Position numbers and translations under genes: made by a program | The notes under the pieces: generated by a model | Told to the model about the DNA's origin: nothing | What the model saw: the letters and a program-made list of their open reading frames with translations, nothing else | Databases searched by the model: none | Part shown: piece after piece, positions 10,379-20,734 of the stretch | Position numbering within the stretch: the stretch's first letter is position 1 | Layout of the letters: each line of letters starts with the position of its first letter | IMG/VR virus record: IMGVR_UViG_3300009314_000003 | Location: 83,989-147,988 of that record | Source of the DNA: a virus | Strand: one strand, 5' to 3' | Length of the DNA: 64,000 nucleotides

Positions 10379-12536
10379 GCTTAATAACAGAGATAACCAC
10401 AACTCCTCTAGAACACCCTTACGTCTGTCACGCCTTCCAGAGTGGATCAAGAAGGGCACAGATTCAACTATCTGGTCAGTAATTAATCCTGCCTGCCTAT
10501 CTGTAGAAGATGCTATTGAGTACATTGGGTATGCTTTTGGGGACGCCACACCAGCCGCATTTGACCCACATAACCAGAATCCTACCTACGTTGCTGGCCC
10601 CCTAACTGGAGATATTAACGCTACTTACCATGTTAGTGGGGATATAGATATTATTAAGACACAGGAATTAGAGGAATTCTTCTTTGGACCACCTACGCAG
10701 GTAGTTGCGGAGGATGTTATAAGGCCAATCCCGTATGCAAAGCGTATACCTACCGATATTCATTATATACACAATTGGCAGATGGACGGGACTGGTGAGT
10801 CATTAAGTGCTTTTGCTTTATTACAAGAGAATGCTTATACCGATAGGGATGCCTTTCTCTTTTATGATACCAACTGGACCCCTGTGGGAATGAGTAATGT
10901 TGACAAGAAAACACAGAATTATAATAACACCGGCGCGGATGAGTGGTTAGGTCTCTCCACAGATGGTTTACAAGCAACACTTAATCATATACCTATATCT
11001 GGTACCATTCAGGTGTTAAATATTATGGATCTGGACGATGGTGGACAAGCACAGCCAATCAACACCAATTTCTCTGTTCAAGGGTGTGATATAGTGTTTG
11101 ATAACCCCATCATAGGATCTGGTATGTATATAGTTGAATATGACTATGTACCCAATTACACACTTCGTTGTTTTACCCCATACGCCTGGGTAAGTGATAG
11201 TTACATGCAAGAGTCTCCAAGCTTCAAAGCTAGTTACCGCGGAGTTTCTTCAGACGATATAATACTTGATCCCGATGTCTCAACCTATTTAGCTAGTGGA
11301 GACTTACACAGCCTCGTTAAGCTGAGAGGTACAACTACCACAATTCATCCGAGGGAAATACTTTTTAAGGACAGTATGCCCTACCTACGCAGCCATGCTA
11401 GTGTTCTACGCCCTGGAATGTCGGCCCTGGTAAATTATTCAGGGACACGATACTGTGTTGAGGAGTGGACGAACCCAACCTCAGGCGATTTTCTGTACGA
11501 GGTGGGAATTTTAGATGACTTTGTGAGTACAAATGTTAATATGGTGAGCGTCTTTAATACTGGCGGGGCCGATATTACTTCAGACAATGCGATAAGTATT
11601 TCGGGTGATTGGGTAGTTATTGACTCAAATGATACCCTTTTGGAGCCGGTTAATGTAAGAATCAATTATGAGTATAGTAGTAGTGGTTGGTACACGGCAG
11701 AGACTTTACCGGGGGCTTATGATATTTACGAGGGCTCCTTAGCAATATCAGGTAATTTTGAGGGCGCTGTGATGCCGGCAGTTGGAGTACCTGTTGGAGA
11801 GGTTGTATCGGGAGCTATATCTGATCTTCAGGTGCCCAGATTCACACTAGAGAAACATCAGGACATAGTTAGTACATCCTATGGGAAAGAACCTATGCTG
11901 ATAGAGGATATATCCGCCGAGATACCTGTTTATACCCTGGACCGTGTTGGTCAATATCTGAAAAGGACTGCACCCCTTAGTATGAGGGAAGAAAATTATA
12001 TGGCAGCGGTAGATATAGAACCGTTCCCAGGCCCCTTATCTGGCTTACTATACCTAGATTATCCAGAGGTGTATGAACAGCTTGAGAAATGTAATAACTA
12101 CCTCGACCCAACACTGAGGAACAGGGAATTCCTTTCAGTTCGAAAATGGAGGAAGTGGTTGGTCCTACTCTCAAAACAAGGCCTTCCAGAGCCAGAGACT
12201 AATTACTGGACCACCAGTAGTACTGATACTTGTTACCTAAACTTTATTAATATGGATACCAACCAAACGGATAGGCTGAGTAATGGAGACAAAATGGAAT
12301 ATGAAATATCAGTCCCGAACCTTGAGATAACTTCCTTCACCTTTGACTGGGATGGCAATATATGGATTGTTGGTTTCAAAGTAGGAGAGGGGGGTAATTA
12401 TACTTCCCACTATGTAAAATTACAGCCAAGATATGATTACTGCATTAGTGTCCCAGAGGAGGACGATGCAATGATGGAACGGGTATACTTCCGCGAGTAT
12501 TATCCAGAGGGCGTGGAGAGAACATCAGATGTCTAA
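10371..12536 (+). CDS. Large baseplate or tail protein, gp7-position, function unknown
   Basis: 721 residues, no family recognised. The N-terminus (RLPEWIKKGTDSTIWSVI) resembles the start of baseplate-proximal wedge or fibre-connecting proteins; the rest is beta-rich with many Tyr, Gly and Asp. It follows the gp6-like gene with an 8-base overlap, the place of gp7 or tail-protein-I functions. Bases 11148-11186 within it are an exact inverted match to 27020-27058 in the PKD/Ig fibre gene. The wedge or connector role is inferred from position. Confidence 0.6.
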   Translation: MSKLNNRDNHNSSRTPLRLSRLPEWIKKGTDSTIWSVINPACLSVEDAIEYIGYAFGDATPAAFDPHNQNPTYVAGPLTGDINATYHVSGDIDIIKTQELEEFFFGPPTQVVAEDVIRPIPYAKRIPTDIHYIHNWQMDGTGESLSAFALLQENAYTDRDAFLFYDTNWTPVGMSNVDKKTQNYNNTGADEWLGLSTDGLQATLNHIPISGTIQVLNIMDLDDGGQAQPINTNFSVQGCDIVFDNPIIGSGMYIVEYDYVPNYTLRCFTPYAWVSDSYMQESPSFKASYRGVSSDDIILDPDVSTYLASGDLHSLVKLRGTTTTIHPREILFKDSMPYLRSHASVLRPGMSALVNYSGTRYCVEEWTNPTSGDFLYEVGILDDFVSTNVNMVSVFNTGGADITSDNAISISGDWVVIDSNDTLLEPVNVRINYEYSSSGWYTAETLPGAYDIYEGSLAISGNFEGAVMPAVGVPVGEVVSGAISDLQVPRFTLEKHQDIVSTSYGKEPMLIEDISAEIPVYTLDRVGQYLKRTAPLSMREENYMAAVDIEPFPGPLSGLLYLDYPEVYEQLEKCNNYLDPTLRNREFLSVRKWRKWLVLLSKQGLPEPETNYWTTSSTDTCYLNFINMDTNQTDRLSNGDKMEYEISVPNLEITSFTFDWDGNIWIVGFKVGEGGNYTSHYVKLQPRYDYCISVPEEDDAMMERVYFREYYPEGVERTSDV
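11148..11186 (+). repeat. 39-bp segment inversely duplicated at 27020-27058
   Basis: The reverse complement of this stretch is found base-for-base at 27020-27058, 16 kb away, and the match stops abruptly at both ends. Here it encodes part of an apparently native tail protein (VPNYTLRCFTPYA), so this copy is probably the donor. Confidence 0.95.
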
Positions 12537-15039
12537 CCAGGAAACTATCCAACCTAAAGAATCACAGGTATGGAATTCTCTCGATGATTGGGGACTTGCC
12601 TTTGGTATTGAACGCTTACCCGCCGAGGAAAATAAGGAATTTAGGGAGAGACTGTACAAAGTAGCCGGGGCCCATGGAAATGCTAGTCTCCAGGGTATTG
12701 TGGATGGAATTTCAGCCAGTCTTGGATTGGAAAGTTGGAAAACATCTGGTAAGAAGCATTTTTACTTACGATTTACCCCTGTAGAGAGGGACGACGATAG
12801 TAACACCTTCCCCATCACCGTAACTATTGATGGAGTTCCGCAGACACAACTCATTGAGTATCTGGAGCCTCCACGGGATTGGATGGCGGGCTCATATATG
12901 TATACAGCCCCCGCGGGGTTCATTGTCTGGCGCGATGATGAGGGATACTACACCAGACACCTGGAGTTTCTGGAGGCACCAAAAACAGGAACTGATATTA
13001 CAGTTACCTATTATACCAGAACAGAGTCTGACGAAATTGTAAAGGTAGTAGAGACTGAGGCCGAGAATAAAGATATTATACCGGAAGGTGTGGAACTACC
13101 TGCCGACAATCAAATTAAGGTGGACATACTCAGTGATTTTGATTTTCAGTCCAGACATATGGCTATGAATAATATGATCAGCAATGATCTGATGAGTTAT
13201 GTGGACGAGGTTAATTCTCCTTACCCCTTTCAGTGGGGTACCTTTGAGTGGGATAACTTCCGCTGGGAGGTGGGCGGAGATACTTCTGTTATACCGTCTT
13301 ATTTCGATTGTGTATCCGCCTCTGGAGATCTAACCTCCGGAACCGGGTACGGCAATGATCTTAAGGTTGTAGGAATAGATGACTTTACCCAACAACCACA
13401 CATTATGCCGGGCTTTGTATACTACAGGGATAGAGAATACTATTTCTACAACTCCCTACAGATGCAGGATATTCCATCCGGGGATATTAGTATAGTCCTA
13501 TCTGGTAGTATTAATGCCTCAGGAGCGTATGGCCCGCCAATCGATCCGGCTCCTGTTGTCTGTACTGCCGGACTAAGTACCGAAGGGCTTATAATCGGCC
13601 ATCCCAGTCACTACATAGATGGAGATAGTCAGACATTTAATGCGTCAGGAGAGTATATCTTCGGACTTGATTCAATACCTTCTGATATGTCCACCATAAG
13701 AGCACAGCGCACCACTCCGGGAAGTGGTGGTGAGCTGGACACTACTAAGCCGGAGCCTGCTGCCTACTTTCCCTGGAATAATAGTGTCATAATAAGATCG
13801 CCCCTGACAGCCGGACAAACACTGAAGGTTACTTGGGCTACTGAAAAAACAAGGCTATTCCTTAATGATGTTCTCGATGGTGCGGTGGGTGGCTATAACC
13901 TGGCAATGAACTACCGCTATGATCATCGTATCCCATCTGAATCTCTTACCACATTAGATACTGTGGTAAATCCTGGGGATGGTTCTCTCGGCTGGCCGGC
14001 GAGTGGCGCACACCACCATACTGTGATCTTTAGTAATACTAAACTACTGAGAGGTCGTTTACTTCCTACCATTTTGGTAACTGAGGATGAATACGATCAA
14101 ATCTTCGACTATGCTGACGAAGAATTCACCTCCGGCCTAATGTCCGAATATATGGCCCTCGGTGGATTCGATCATGAACACAAAATAACTGATGGTGGTT
14201 ATATTAGTTACGAGGTCGTTGCTTTACCTGATGGCACAGAACTCCAACATACACACACCATAGTTGTGCCGGGAGATTATGGTTGGTATGACCCCACACC
14301 AAACAAGCTCCGCAGACGTTCGGACTTAACCACAATCGACCTGGGTACAAAGGCTGCAGAGACTTACTTAGGGCACATAAAGGATCAGGCTAATGCTATA
14401 CCCAGAGTTGAGGCAGATTATTTCACCACCTACCCAACCTCCGGGGGATTACAGGTATCTTTTGACAAAGAAATTATTGAAGGCACAATACAGTATGAGG
14501 GAGCTGAAGAAGCAACACCCATACCAGTCCCACCTAACCATTGTCCACCGATAGATGAAAGTGCCGTTGGTAAAATACTTGCCATAGGTGGAACCCTAGC
14601 AGCTACCCGACTTGATTTGTATCCCAGTACCTCAGCCGTAGCATCAGGTGATTTCGCCCTTACTATACGGGCCACGGATTATGAGAGTGGTGGGGTACCA
14701 GATGCTCAAGTTACATTATCCTGTCCCACTAACAGTTCTGGGAATTATTGGGTAATGGATTCAGATGACGGCTCCCCCATAGAAGGAGAGAATGTTCCAA
14801 AGACAAACACCGCCGGCCTACTTCATAGGAGGCTGGTACTCAATCCTTCTGATCCAGCCATAACTAAGGGGGAGATATTACCTATTAAAGCAACAGCAAT
14901 ATCTAGGACTCCTTACGAGATAAGACCACTACCAAGTGGCATTAACGAAACCGGGACTACACTTAATGAAGCTGAAAATATTACATATTATATTTATGAG
15001 GTCTCTAAGACCATACCAATTTACTACGTAGGAGATTAA
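12529..15039 (+). CDS. Large baseplate-associated protein
   Basis: 836 residues. The N-terminus (WNSLDDWGLAFGIERLPAE... NKEFRERLYKVAGAHGN... LQGIVDGISASLGLE) has the shape of phage proteins that recognise the wedge and carry fibre modules. Later parts are beta-rich and include His pairs (GAHHHTVIF, LQHTHTIVV) that might bind metal. It overlaps the previous gene by 8 bases and is followed two bases later by the next gene. Probably the connector between baseplate and fibres. No enzymatic motif was found. Confidence 0.6.
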   Translation: MSNQETIQPKESQVWNSLDDWGLAFGIERLPAEENKEFRERLYKVAGAHGNASLQGIVDGISASLGLESWKTSGKKHFYLRFTPVERDDDSNTFPITVTIDGVPQTQLIEYLEPPRDWMAGSYMYTAPAGFIVWRDDEGYYTRHLEFLEAPKTGTDITVTYYTRTESDEIVKVVETEAENKDIIPEGVELPADNQIKVDILSDFDFQSRHMAMNNMISNDLMSYVDEVNSPYPFQWGTFEWDNFRWEVGGDTSVIPSYFDCVSASGDLTSGTGYGNDLKVVGIDDFTQQPHIMPGFVYYRDREYYFYNSLQMQDIPSGDISIVLSGSINASGAYGPPIDPAPVVCTAGLSTEGLIIGHPSHYIDGDSQTFNASGEYIFGLDSIPSDMSTIRAQRTTPGSGGELDTTKPEPAAYFPWNNSVIIRSPLTAGQTLKVTWATEKTRLFLNDVLDGAVGGYNLAMNYRYDHRIPSESLTTLDTVVNPGDGSLGWPASGAHHHTVIFSNTKLLRGRLLPTILVTEDEYDQIFDYADEEFTSGLMSEYMALGGFDHEHKITDGGYISYEVVALPDGTELQHTHTIVVPGDYGWYDPTPNKLRRRSDLTTIDLGTKAAETYLGHIKDQANAIPRVEADYFTTYPTSGGLQVSFDKEIIEGTIQYEGAEEATPIPVPPNHCPPIDESAVGKILAIGGTLAATRLDLYPSTSAVASGDFALTIRATDYESGGVPDAQVTLSCPTNSSGNYWVMDSDDGSPIEGENVPKTNTAGLLHRRLVLNPSDPAITKGEILPIKATAISRTPYEIRPLPSGINETGTTLNEAENITYYIYEVSKTIPIYYVGD

Positions 15040-15041
15040 CA

Positions 15042-17426
15042 ATGGATAACATCCAACTTATTAGTTCAGGACAGTATTTCAAAGAAGATGGCACAGAACT
15101 AGCTACACCGGGGCGCTTCAATTCCATCTTTGATGAAATTAATACTAATGCGACTAAACAATTTACTCCTAACCCAAGTTGCGATGCGCAGTCCGACCTC
15201 GTGACTTATATTGAAGACACACTTTCACCTACAACTTACCCAAGTTCGGTGGTAATAAGAGATGTAACTACCTGGCCCATACGCATGCTTAATAATGTTA
15301 ATATCCAATTCAGTCTCGCCGACGGCCCAGGCCGGTTAGAAGTACCAGCGGGTAATAATGGCCCCGGAGCATACGTCGAATGGGATATAGGAACATACAC
15401 AGGGGACCTGGGTAGCCATGGTGTTCGGGCAGTGACCGTCCAGATGACAGCTACCTGGGATGATAAAACTAAGGTGTCCTACACAACATTCAACCTGGTA
15501 AGCCCTCCTGAGAAAGGCGATCCGGCACTTACGCAAATTCATACTATGTGTCATGTTAATGATACTGATATACCTCTTAATTCTCCAGTCTCAGGGGAAG
15601 CAGAATTCACCTTTCAGGATATATCTTTATACCCATTTGGTGATACCATAGAAAGAGCATGGCAATTATACCGTGCTGATGACTTTTCCACCGAGCTCTT
15701 AAGTACTGCCCCTAATTCCTATGTCGGGACACTAACAGGTACACCAGGCGACCCAAATTTCTCGGGGGGTGTCAATGGTACTCCAACTTTACGGGTTCCT
15801 GTAAAGATACCAGGGGCATACAGGCTTCGGCAGGCAGTAAAGGGAAATTTTGATGAATCCTCAGGGGATCCATTCACTACAACTATGCCGGTTGAGTCAC
15901 TTACTGGCGTTAATGTTCATCCCTACGCAGCATTTACCTTAACAAATGTAGGCGGTCAACCTATATCTCCCACGCGGTTGTATATAAACCAATCCAAGGG
16001 CAGCTCCACCATTGAACACCCAGACTATACAAACGCAAAATCCCTTTTTCAATCTAGTGACCAATACCATTACATCGAGGTTAGATGGGGCAGAGACTCC
16101 GATCAGGCAGGTAATAATAGTGATGCCCGGCTTTTTTCAATGTCGGTATTAGACCTTGGGGACCTCAATATAATTCCCGAGGATAACACTGATTACTTTC
16201 TGGTAAATCTTAACGACGGCGGCAGTGGTTCGGATTGGTGGAACGGTAACTATTTCTGGATCCTGGGTCTGAATATTTCTGGCTACTCCATAATTGATAC
16301 GCTTACTTATAGTGAGGTTCCTGCTGGCGGCGGTAAAGTTGGAAGCTACTATCAAAGTAGTATACGTAGTGATAGTTTCTTCAGTAACCTGGTCATAAAA
16401 GTCCCAGCGGGTACCTTACCCGCCACAACTATAAACAACATACACTCTATCTCTACATGGCAGATAGGCCCCGGAGCTGAGAAATATAAGGTGGAACTAA
16501 AGGTAATCTCCTCGGAGGGTGGGACTTCGACTATTATTGAACCATGGAAACAAGTTTCTTTTCTAGGCCTGGATGGGTTACGACCCGCCCCAATTAGGTA
16601 CCGCTTCCTCAATATACCTGAGGGACTAGAGTTATTCGCCTCGGTAACTAGTATTAATGGTTCAGTTGCTTCTACTCCAAATACCACAGAGTCCCTTATT
16701 GTAGGATATTCCACCGATTGGCTACCAGAGGCTCCTACTAATCTCTCTTTCACACCCCATACCTTTGGGGTACAGCTCTCCTTCGATCCTGTTGCTGGTG
16801 ACCCAGTTGCTGGTGTCGATTATTATGAGATTGCTTATGGAGATAATGCTAATATACAGTTTGATAGTAGTAACATGGTGATCTGCACACGTAGTACTAT
16901 GGTCAACCTAAATGCTGAGGCAGGCTCCAATGTGTATGTTAAGGTTCGAGCAGTTTGCAGTTCAGGACTAGCAGGCCCATCAACTTCTGGTATGCACAGT
17001 GTTGCTGCGGGGTATATGGATACTCCCGCAGTTCAAATGAATACAGGTTCCCGGGTAATAGATTCATCCAAGACATCAAGGGAGGAAAGGACAATTAGCT
17101 ATCATGCAAATAAAAATCCCGGGACCATAATAAGTATGGGCGTCTATGTTTATAGTATGACTAACAACACAGGGCTCGATGATTTTGTCACTATCTATAA
17201 TGGAGATAAAACCTCTTACTATTCCATTCCTATCTCCGGAGTCGGATATTATACGGATGATAACTTCCCCGAAATGTCTATAGGAACAAATGAGAACGTA
17301 TGTATTGCCAACTGGCATACCTCATGGGACAATACTGTACCTCAACAGTTCAATGATATTGAGGTGAGTGTTGATTACACAATTAAACCCCTAACCCCTC
17401 CCACTGTTATTAAACAGTCCAGGTAA
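15042..17426 (+). CDS. Tail or fibre protein with fibronectin III-like domain
   Basis: 794 residues, beta-rich. A fibronectin type III-like unit is visible around residues 560-660 (APTNLSFTPHTFGVQLSF... VDYYEIAYGDN... VYVKVRAVCSSGLAGPS). Inside it is a short duplicated peptide, DPVAGDPVAG, and the spacing GDPVAGVDYYEI is typical. No N-terminal signal peptide. Its place just after the baseplate genes suggests a tail-tip or fibre component that contacts host glycans or proteins. That role is inferred. Confidence 0.6.
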   Translation: MDNIQLISSGQYFKEDGTELATPGRFNSIFDEINTNATKQFTPNPSCDAQSDLVTYIEDTLSPTTYPSSVVIRDVTTWPIRMLNNVNIQFSLADGPGRLEVPAGNNGPGAYVEWDIGTYTGDLGSHGVRAVTVQMTATWDDKTKVSYTTFNLVSPPEKGDPALTQIHTMCHVNDTDIPLNSPVSGEAEFTFQDISLYPFGDTIERAWQLYRADDFSTELLSTAPNSYVGTLTGTPGDPNFSGGVNGTPTLRVPVKIPGAYRLRQAVKGNFDESSGDPFTTTMPVESLTGVNVHPYAAFTLTNVGGQPISPTRLYINQSKGSSTIEHPDYTNAKSLFQSSDQYHYIEVRWGRDSDQAGNNSDARLFSMSVLDLGDLNIIPEDNTDYFLVNLNDGGSGSDWWNGNYFWILGLNISGYSIIDTLTYSEVPAGGGKVGSYYQSSIRSDSFFSNLVIKVPAGTLPATTINNIHSISTWQIGPGAEKYKVELKVISSEGGTSTIIEPWKQVSFLGLDGLRPAPIRYRFLNIPEGLELFASVTSINGSVASTPNTTESLIVGYSTDWLPEAPTNLSFTPHTFGVQLSFDPVAGDPVAGVDYYEIAYGDNANIQFDSSNMVICTRSTMVNLNAEAGSNVYVKVRAVCSSGLAGPSTSGMHSVAAGYMDTPAVQMNTGSRVIDSSKTSREERTISYHANKNPGTIISMGVYVYSMTNNTGLDDFVTIYNGDKTSYYSIPISGVGYYTDDNFPEMSIGTNENVCIANWHTSWDNTVPQQFNDIEVSVDYTIKPLTPPTVIKQSR

Positions 17427-19532
17427 ATGAGCCAACTACGTTTCAAATTGGTTGATAATGTAACCTCAACAGCTTCACTTGCTGCTATTTACTCAACGGC
17501 GGGACAGGGCAGTTACTCCCTAAAATTAGAGCCCGGAGTGGCGGCTAAACTACGAGCCGCACAGAGTTATAATGCTTCCTCGGGGGAAAGCGACTACGGA
17601 CATTTTGAGTTCGGGAATAATCAACCGGCGAGTGGTTACTACAGTCTTCCCTTTCCCTGGCCAGTTCCAAACTCAGATAGTTATGATGATGTTAAGTCAG
17701 ATATGTTGGTGGGGCCACGAGACCAAAACGTTTGTTGGGTTATTTCTGAACCTAATGGTACCCATATAAAGTGCGGAGATATTAGTAATATACGGGTAAA
17801 TAATCTTAGAACAGGGGGTTATCTACCAATAACAGAGACACAATACCGAGGAACTCAAGAGGATCTATGGGATAGTACCCCTCTCAATACTACCTCTGGT
17901 CAATATGTCAGATTGGTAATGGGCGCTGATCAAGTTGTTGATGCTGTACCGATGGCTTCCTTCACCGAATATGTTGTAGAGGATAGTTCTCTCGTAGATA
18001 GACAGCGCCTCTTTCAACCCATACCAACCTTCACCGACTGGAGTCTCGAGAATGTAGAAGGCACTTGTGTTATGAAGGTAGAGGAAAATTATGTAGACGA
18101 GTTTAGTATATCAGGACAACTGAGAGATATTACATGGCAAAACGATCCATTTAATCTTATAGAGGTTAGAGTCCCACGCAGGAACTGGTATCAGCCATGG
18201 TTCGCACAGGTTAAAAAGGCATCCGAATTCTTTAAAGGCACATTCATCTCTACAGAGGATATTAACCAATCACCAAGACCTCCACTCGTTGTGGACGAAG
18301 TTCCATCCTTTGTTAATCGTTCCCTTCTCGCCCTCTGTCAGGGTAACGTCAATATCTTGGGCAATGGGAACGATATTATAGATCTTGAGGGGGATGGTAA
18401 TTGGGCCGCGGGAATTGTGTTAAAGATAAATGGTGTAAAGAGGAATGACCTCATCAAAGATGTTCTCGAAGAAACAGGACACGTACTTCTCAGGCGGCCA
18501 ATTGGAAGGGCCAGCCGAGTTACTACATCCTACGCGGTCGATCCAGACTCCTGGGTCGAGATATCCTCCGTGGACCTAAATCCCAGACCTAACCACCTAA
18601 AACCACAATGGATGGATGGTTTCACCATTAAGGATAGTACTCTCACACTTTATGTTCAGTCTGGAGAGACAGGGCAACTTCTTATAGGGGCCTCAATTAA
18701 GCCCGGCAGCCTTTACTACTACGACGCCGATTCTGGTGATCCCAGTGACTACCTGCAAGAGGACAAACATATCTCAATCGCAAAGATATTTATACCTCAA
18801 AACTCCAAGCCTATCCTAATCGATGTACGCCAACAAGGCGGCGGTTTAAGACCTGAAGATCAACTACAGAATCACCTTTATGATATTAAAAGCCATACCA
18901 AACTCGGTTTCTATTACGGGTACCCCATTAAGGGTAATGCTGTTATTATAACTCTTCCACAACTGTTATTCGAATCCTTTTACCGTCGCTTCCTGGATAA
19001 GAAGGTAAATACCGTAGATAACAAAACAGACACCAGCAATAGACCCCTGGAGGTGTTCGCCCTTACCGAAGAGCCTTACCTCGATTATTCCCAATACAAC
19101 TGGGTAAGAAGAACATGGACTACCCAACCATTTACAGTTACCATAACAAAAGAAGGTACAAATCACATAGCCCTTGATACTACTGACTATTCCAACCGTA
19201 CCCAATTACCTACCCTCGACCCTTATGCAAACACAGAAGAGTATCTCTTTTACTATAGAGACGGAAAGATATATATAAATAATAGTGACTACGATAGTTT
19301 GGCTGTCGACTATACCTATCTATCCGAGGAGGAAGAGATTATTGAGGATGCATACGTAACAACCAGGAACTTCATAGCCGAGGCAATTAGTAGGATGTTT
19401 CCAGCTGGCACATATTTAGTACTACGTTACGAAGAGGAAAAGGATTTTGGCCCGCAAGCTAAGGCTCGTATGCAACAATATGTATATACCACCGATGACT
19501 CCGGCAACCTTATAGATGTAGGTAAGATATAA
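17427..19532 (+). CDS. Large structural protein of unknown fold
   Basis: 701 residues starting on the base after the preceding stop. It is Tyr-, Asp- and Pro-rich and mostly beta by appearance. One acidic patch (YLSEEEEIIEDAYV) lies close to the C-terminus. No motif linked to catalysis was recognised. It precedes a coiled-coil protein and sits in the fibre or baseplate periphery block. A structural role follows from the neighbourhood only. Confidence 0.55.
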   Translation: MSQLRFKLVDNVTSTASLAAIYSTAGQGSYSLKLEPGVAAKLRAAQSYNASSGESDYGHFEFGNNQPASGYYSLPFPWPVPNSDSYDDVKSDMLVGPRDQNVCWVISEPNGTHIKCGDISNIRVNNLRTGGYLPITETQYRGTQEDLWDSTPLNTTSGQYVRLVMGADQVVDAVPMASFTEYVVEDSSLVDRQRLFQPIPTFTDWSLENVEGTCVMKVEENYVDEFSISGQLRDITWQNDPFNLIEVRVPRRNWYQPWFAQVKKASEFFKGTFISTEDINQSPRPPLVVDEVPSFVNRSLLALCQGNVNILGNGNDIIDLEGDGNWAAGIVLKINGVKRNDLIKDVLEETGHVLLRRPIGRASRVTTSYAVDPDSWVEISSVDLNPRPNHLKPQWMDGFTIKDSTLTLYVQSGETGQLLIGASIKPGSLYYYDADSGDPSDYLQEDKHISIAKIFIPQNSKPILIDVRQQGGGLRPEDQLQNHLYDIKSHTKLGFYYGYPIKGNAVIITLPQLLFESFYRRFLDKKVNTVDNKTDTSNRPLEVFALTEEPYLDYSQYNWVRRTWTTQPFTVTITKEGTNHIALDTTDYSNRTQLPTLDPYANTEEYLFYYRDGKIYINNSDYDSLAVDYTYLSEEEEIIEDAYVTTRNFIAEAISRMFPAGTYLVLRYEEEKDFGPQAKARMQQYVYTTDDSGNLIDVGKI

Positions 19533-19538
19533 TAGCTT

Positions 19539-20729
19539 ATGCCTGTTAGCAACAAATTAAAACAAGTCCGGGATGAGGAGATTCTACGCCTGGCCAGTAG
19601 CATGGCTCGGCAATTTGGGGTTACAGACCCGCTGGAGATACAAGAGGTAACAGAAGCCGTTCAGTTATCCTTTGACACAACAGGGCCCCTATTAAAGTAT
19701 TCACCCTCCACCATGGCCGACAGTGGGAAGTTTCGTAACGATACACGTAATGCACTGATTAATATTATAGCCTTCCTCATACAAATAGAGGAGATAGAAA
19801 GAGGCAGGACAGAGCTTGAGAGTAACAGTCGTAAATCCTTAGATAGTAACGAGACACAGGTCAAATTATTAGAAGACTCCTACATACAAACTGACAGAGA
19901 CTTGCTTCAGATAGAATCCTTCTCCATTAGAAAAGCACGAGGTAGTTATCAGGGCGTCCAGGTTGATGGAGGTGTCCTTAAGATAATCTCCCACGATGAT
20001 GCAGCTGCAAGGCGGGTAAAAGGTATTGAGGCGGCAATCTACCCAACAGCGGCAAGTAATCAATTTATAGTACACGAAACCGTGGGTGACATTAATTCTG
20101 TTCTTAATACCGAACCTGGTTCAGGAATCTGGGGAGTTAATGTGTATACACCTGCTCAAGAATTAACCACGTACTGGAGCCAACCCCTCTCCAGATCTAG
20201 TATGTCAGAGGGAGCGATGCGTGCTTACCATGGAATATTAATTGATCTAACACTAAAACTAAAGGACCCAATAGACGTAAATTACCTCGGAGCTAAATTT
20301 CTTACGCCTAGTAAATTAATAAGAGTATATACATACAGCGGACAGGGGAGCGACGACACCCCCTCATGGCAACCAGCGGTAGACGCCGGGAACCGATTTG
20401 TGCAGTCTGAGGGGTATGAATATGATATGGAACTTTACAATTTCGGGGAAGTGTCTGGGGTCACTGATGTTCGTATGGTATTTAATGTGGCCCGGCCGGA
20501 GGACACGGTTCCTCAACTATATTTACTGGAGAAAATGTATACTCGCGGAGAAGTATTCCGTGGTATAGCTACAGATGACTTGAATTTTGAGGAGTATATA
20601 CGCATGGAGGATAACTTTCTTTACCATTTTGGCCTACACAACATTAAAGTCCGTAATCGCAAATTGGGTGCAATAACCTCACAACCAGCTCCGACTCCGA
20701 GCCTGAAGAAGTACCCGAGGATGATATAA
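19539..20729 (+). CDS. Tail-associated protein with N-terminal coiled coil
   Basis: 396 residues. The first ~120 are strongly helical and charged (IAFLIQIEEIERGRTELESNSRKSLD) and probably form a coiled coil. The rest is beta-rich, with a segment resembling carbohydrate-binding or discoidin-like sheets (DLTLKLKDPIDVNYLGAKFL). The gene is spaced 6-9 bases from its neighbours. A trimeric stalk plus globular head is a reasonable model. Confidence 0.5.
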   Translation: MPVSNKLKQVRDEEILRLASSMARQFGVTDPLEIQEVTEAVQLSFDTTGPLLKYSPSTMADSGKFRNDTRNALINIIAFLIQIEEIERGRTELESNSRKSLDSNETQVKLLEDSYIQTDRDLLQIESFSIRKARGSYQGVQVDGGVLKIISHDDAAARRVKGIEAAIYPTAASNQFIVHETVGDINSVLNTEPGSGIWGVNVYTPAQELTTYWSQPLSRSSMSEGAMRAYHGILIDLTLKLKDPIDVNYLGAKFLTPSKLIRVYTYSGQGSDDTPSWQPAVDAGNRFVQSEGYEYDMELYNFGEVSGVTDVRMVFNVARPEDTVPQLYLLEKMYTRGEVFRGIATDDLNFEEYIRMEDNFLYHFGLHNIKVRNRKLGAITSQPAPTPSLKKYPRMI

Positions 20730-20734
20730 TAGCG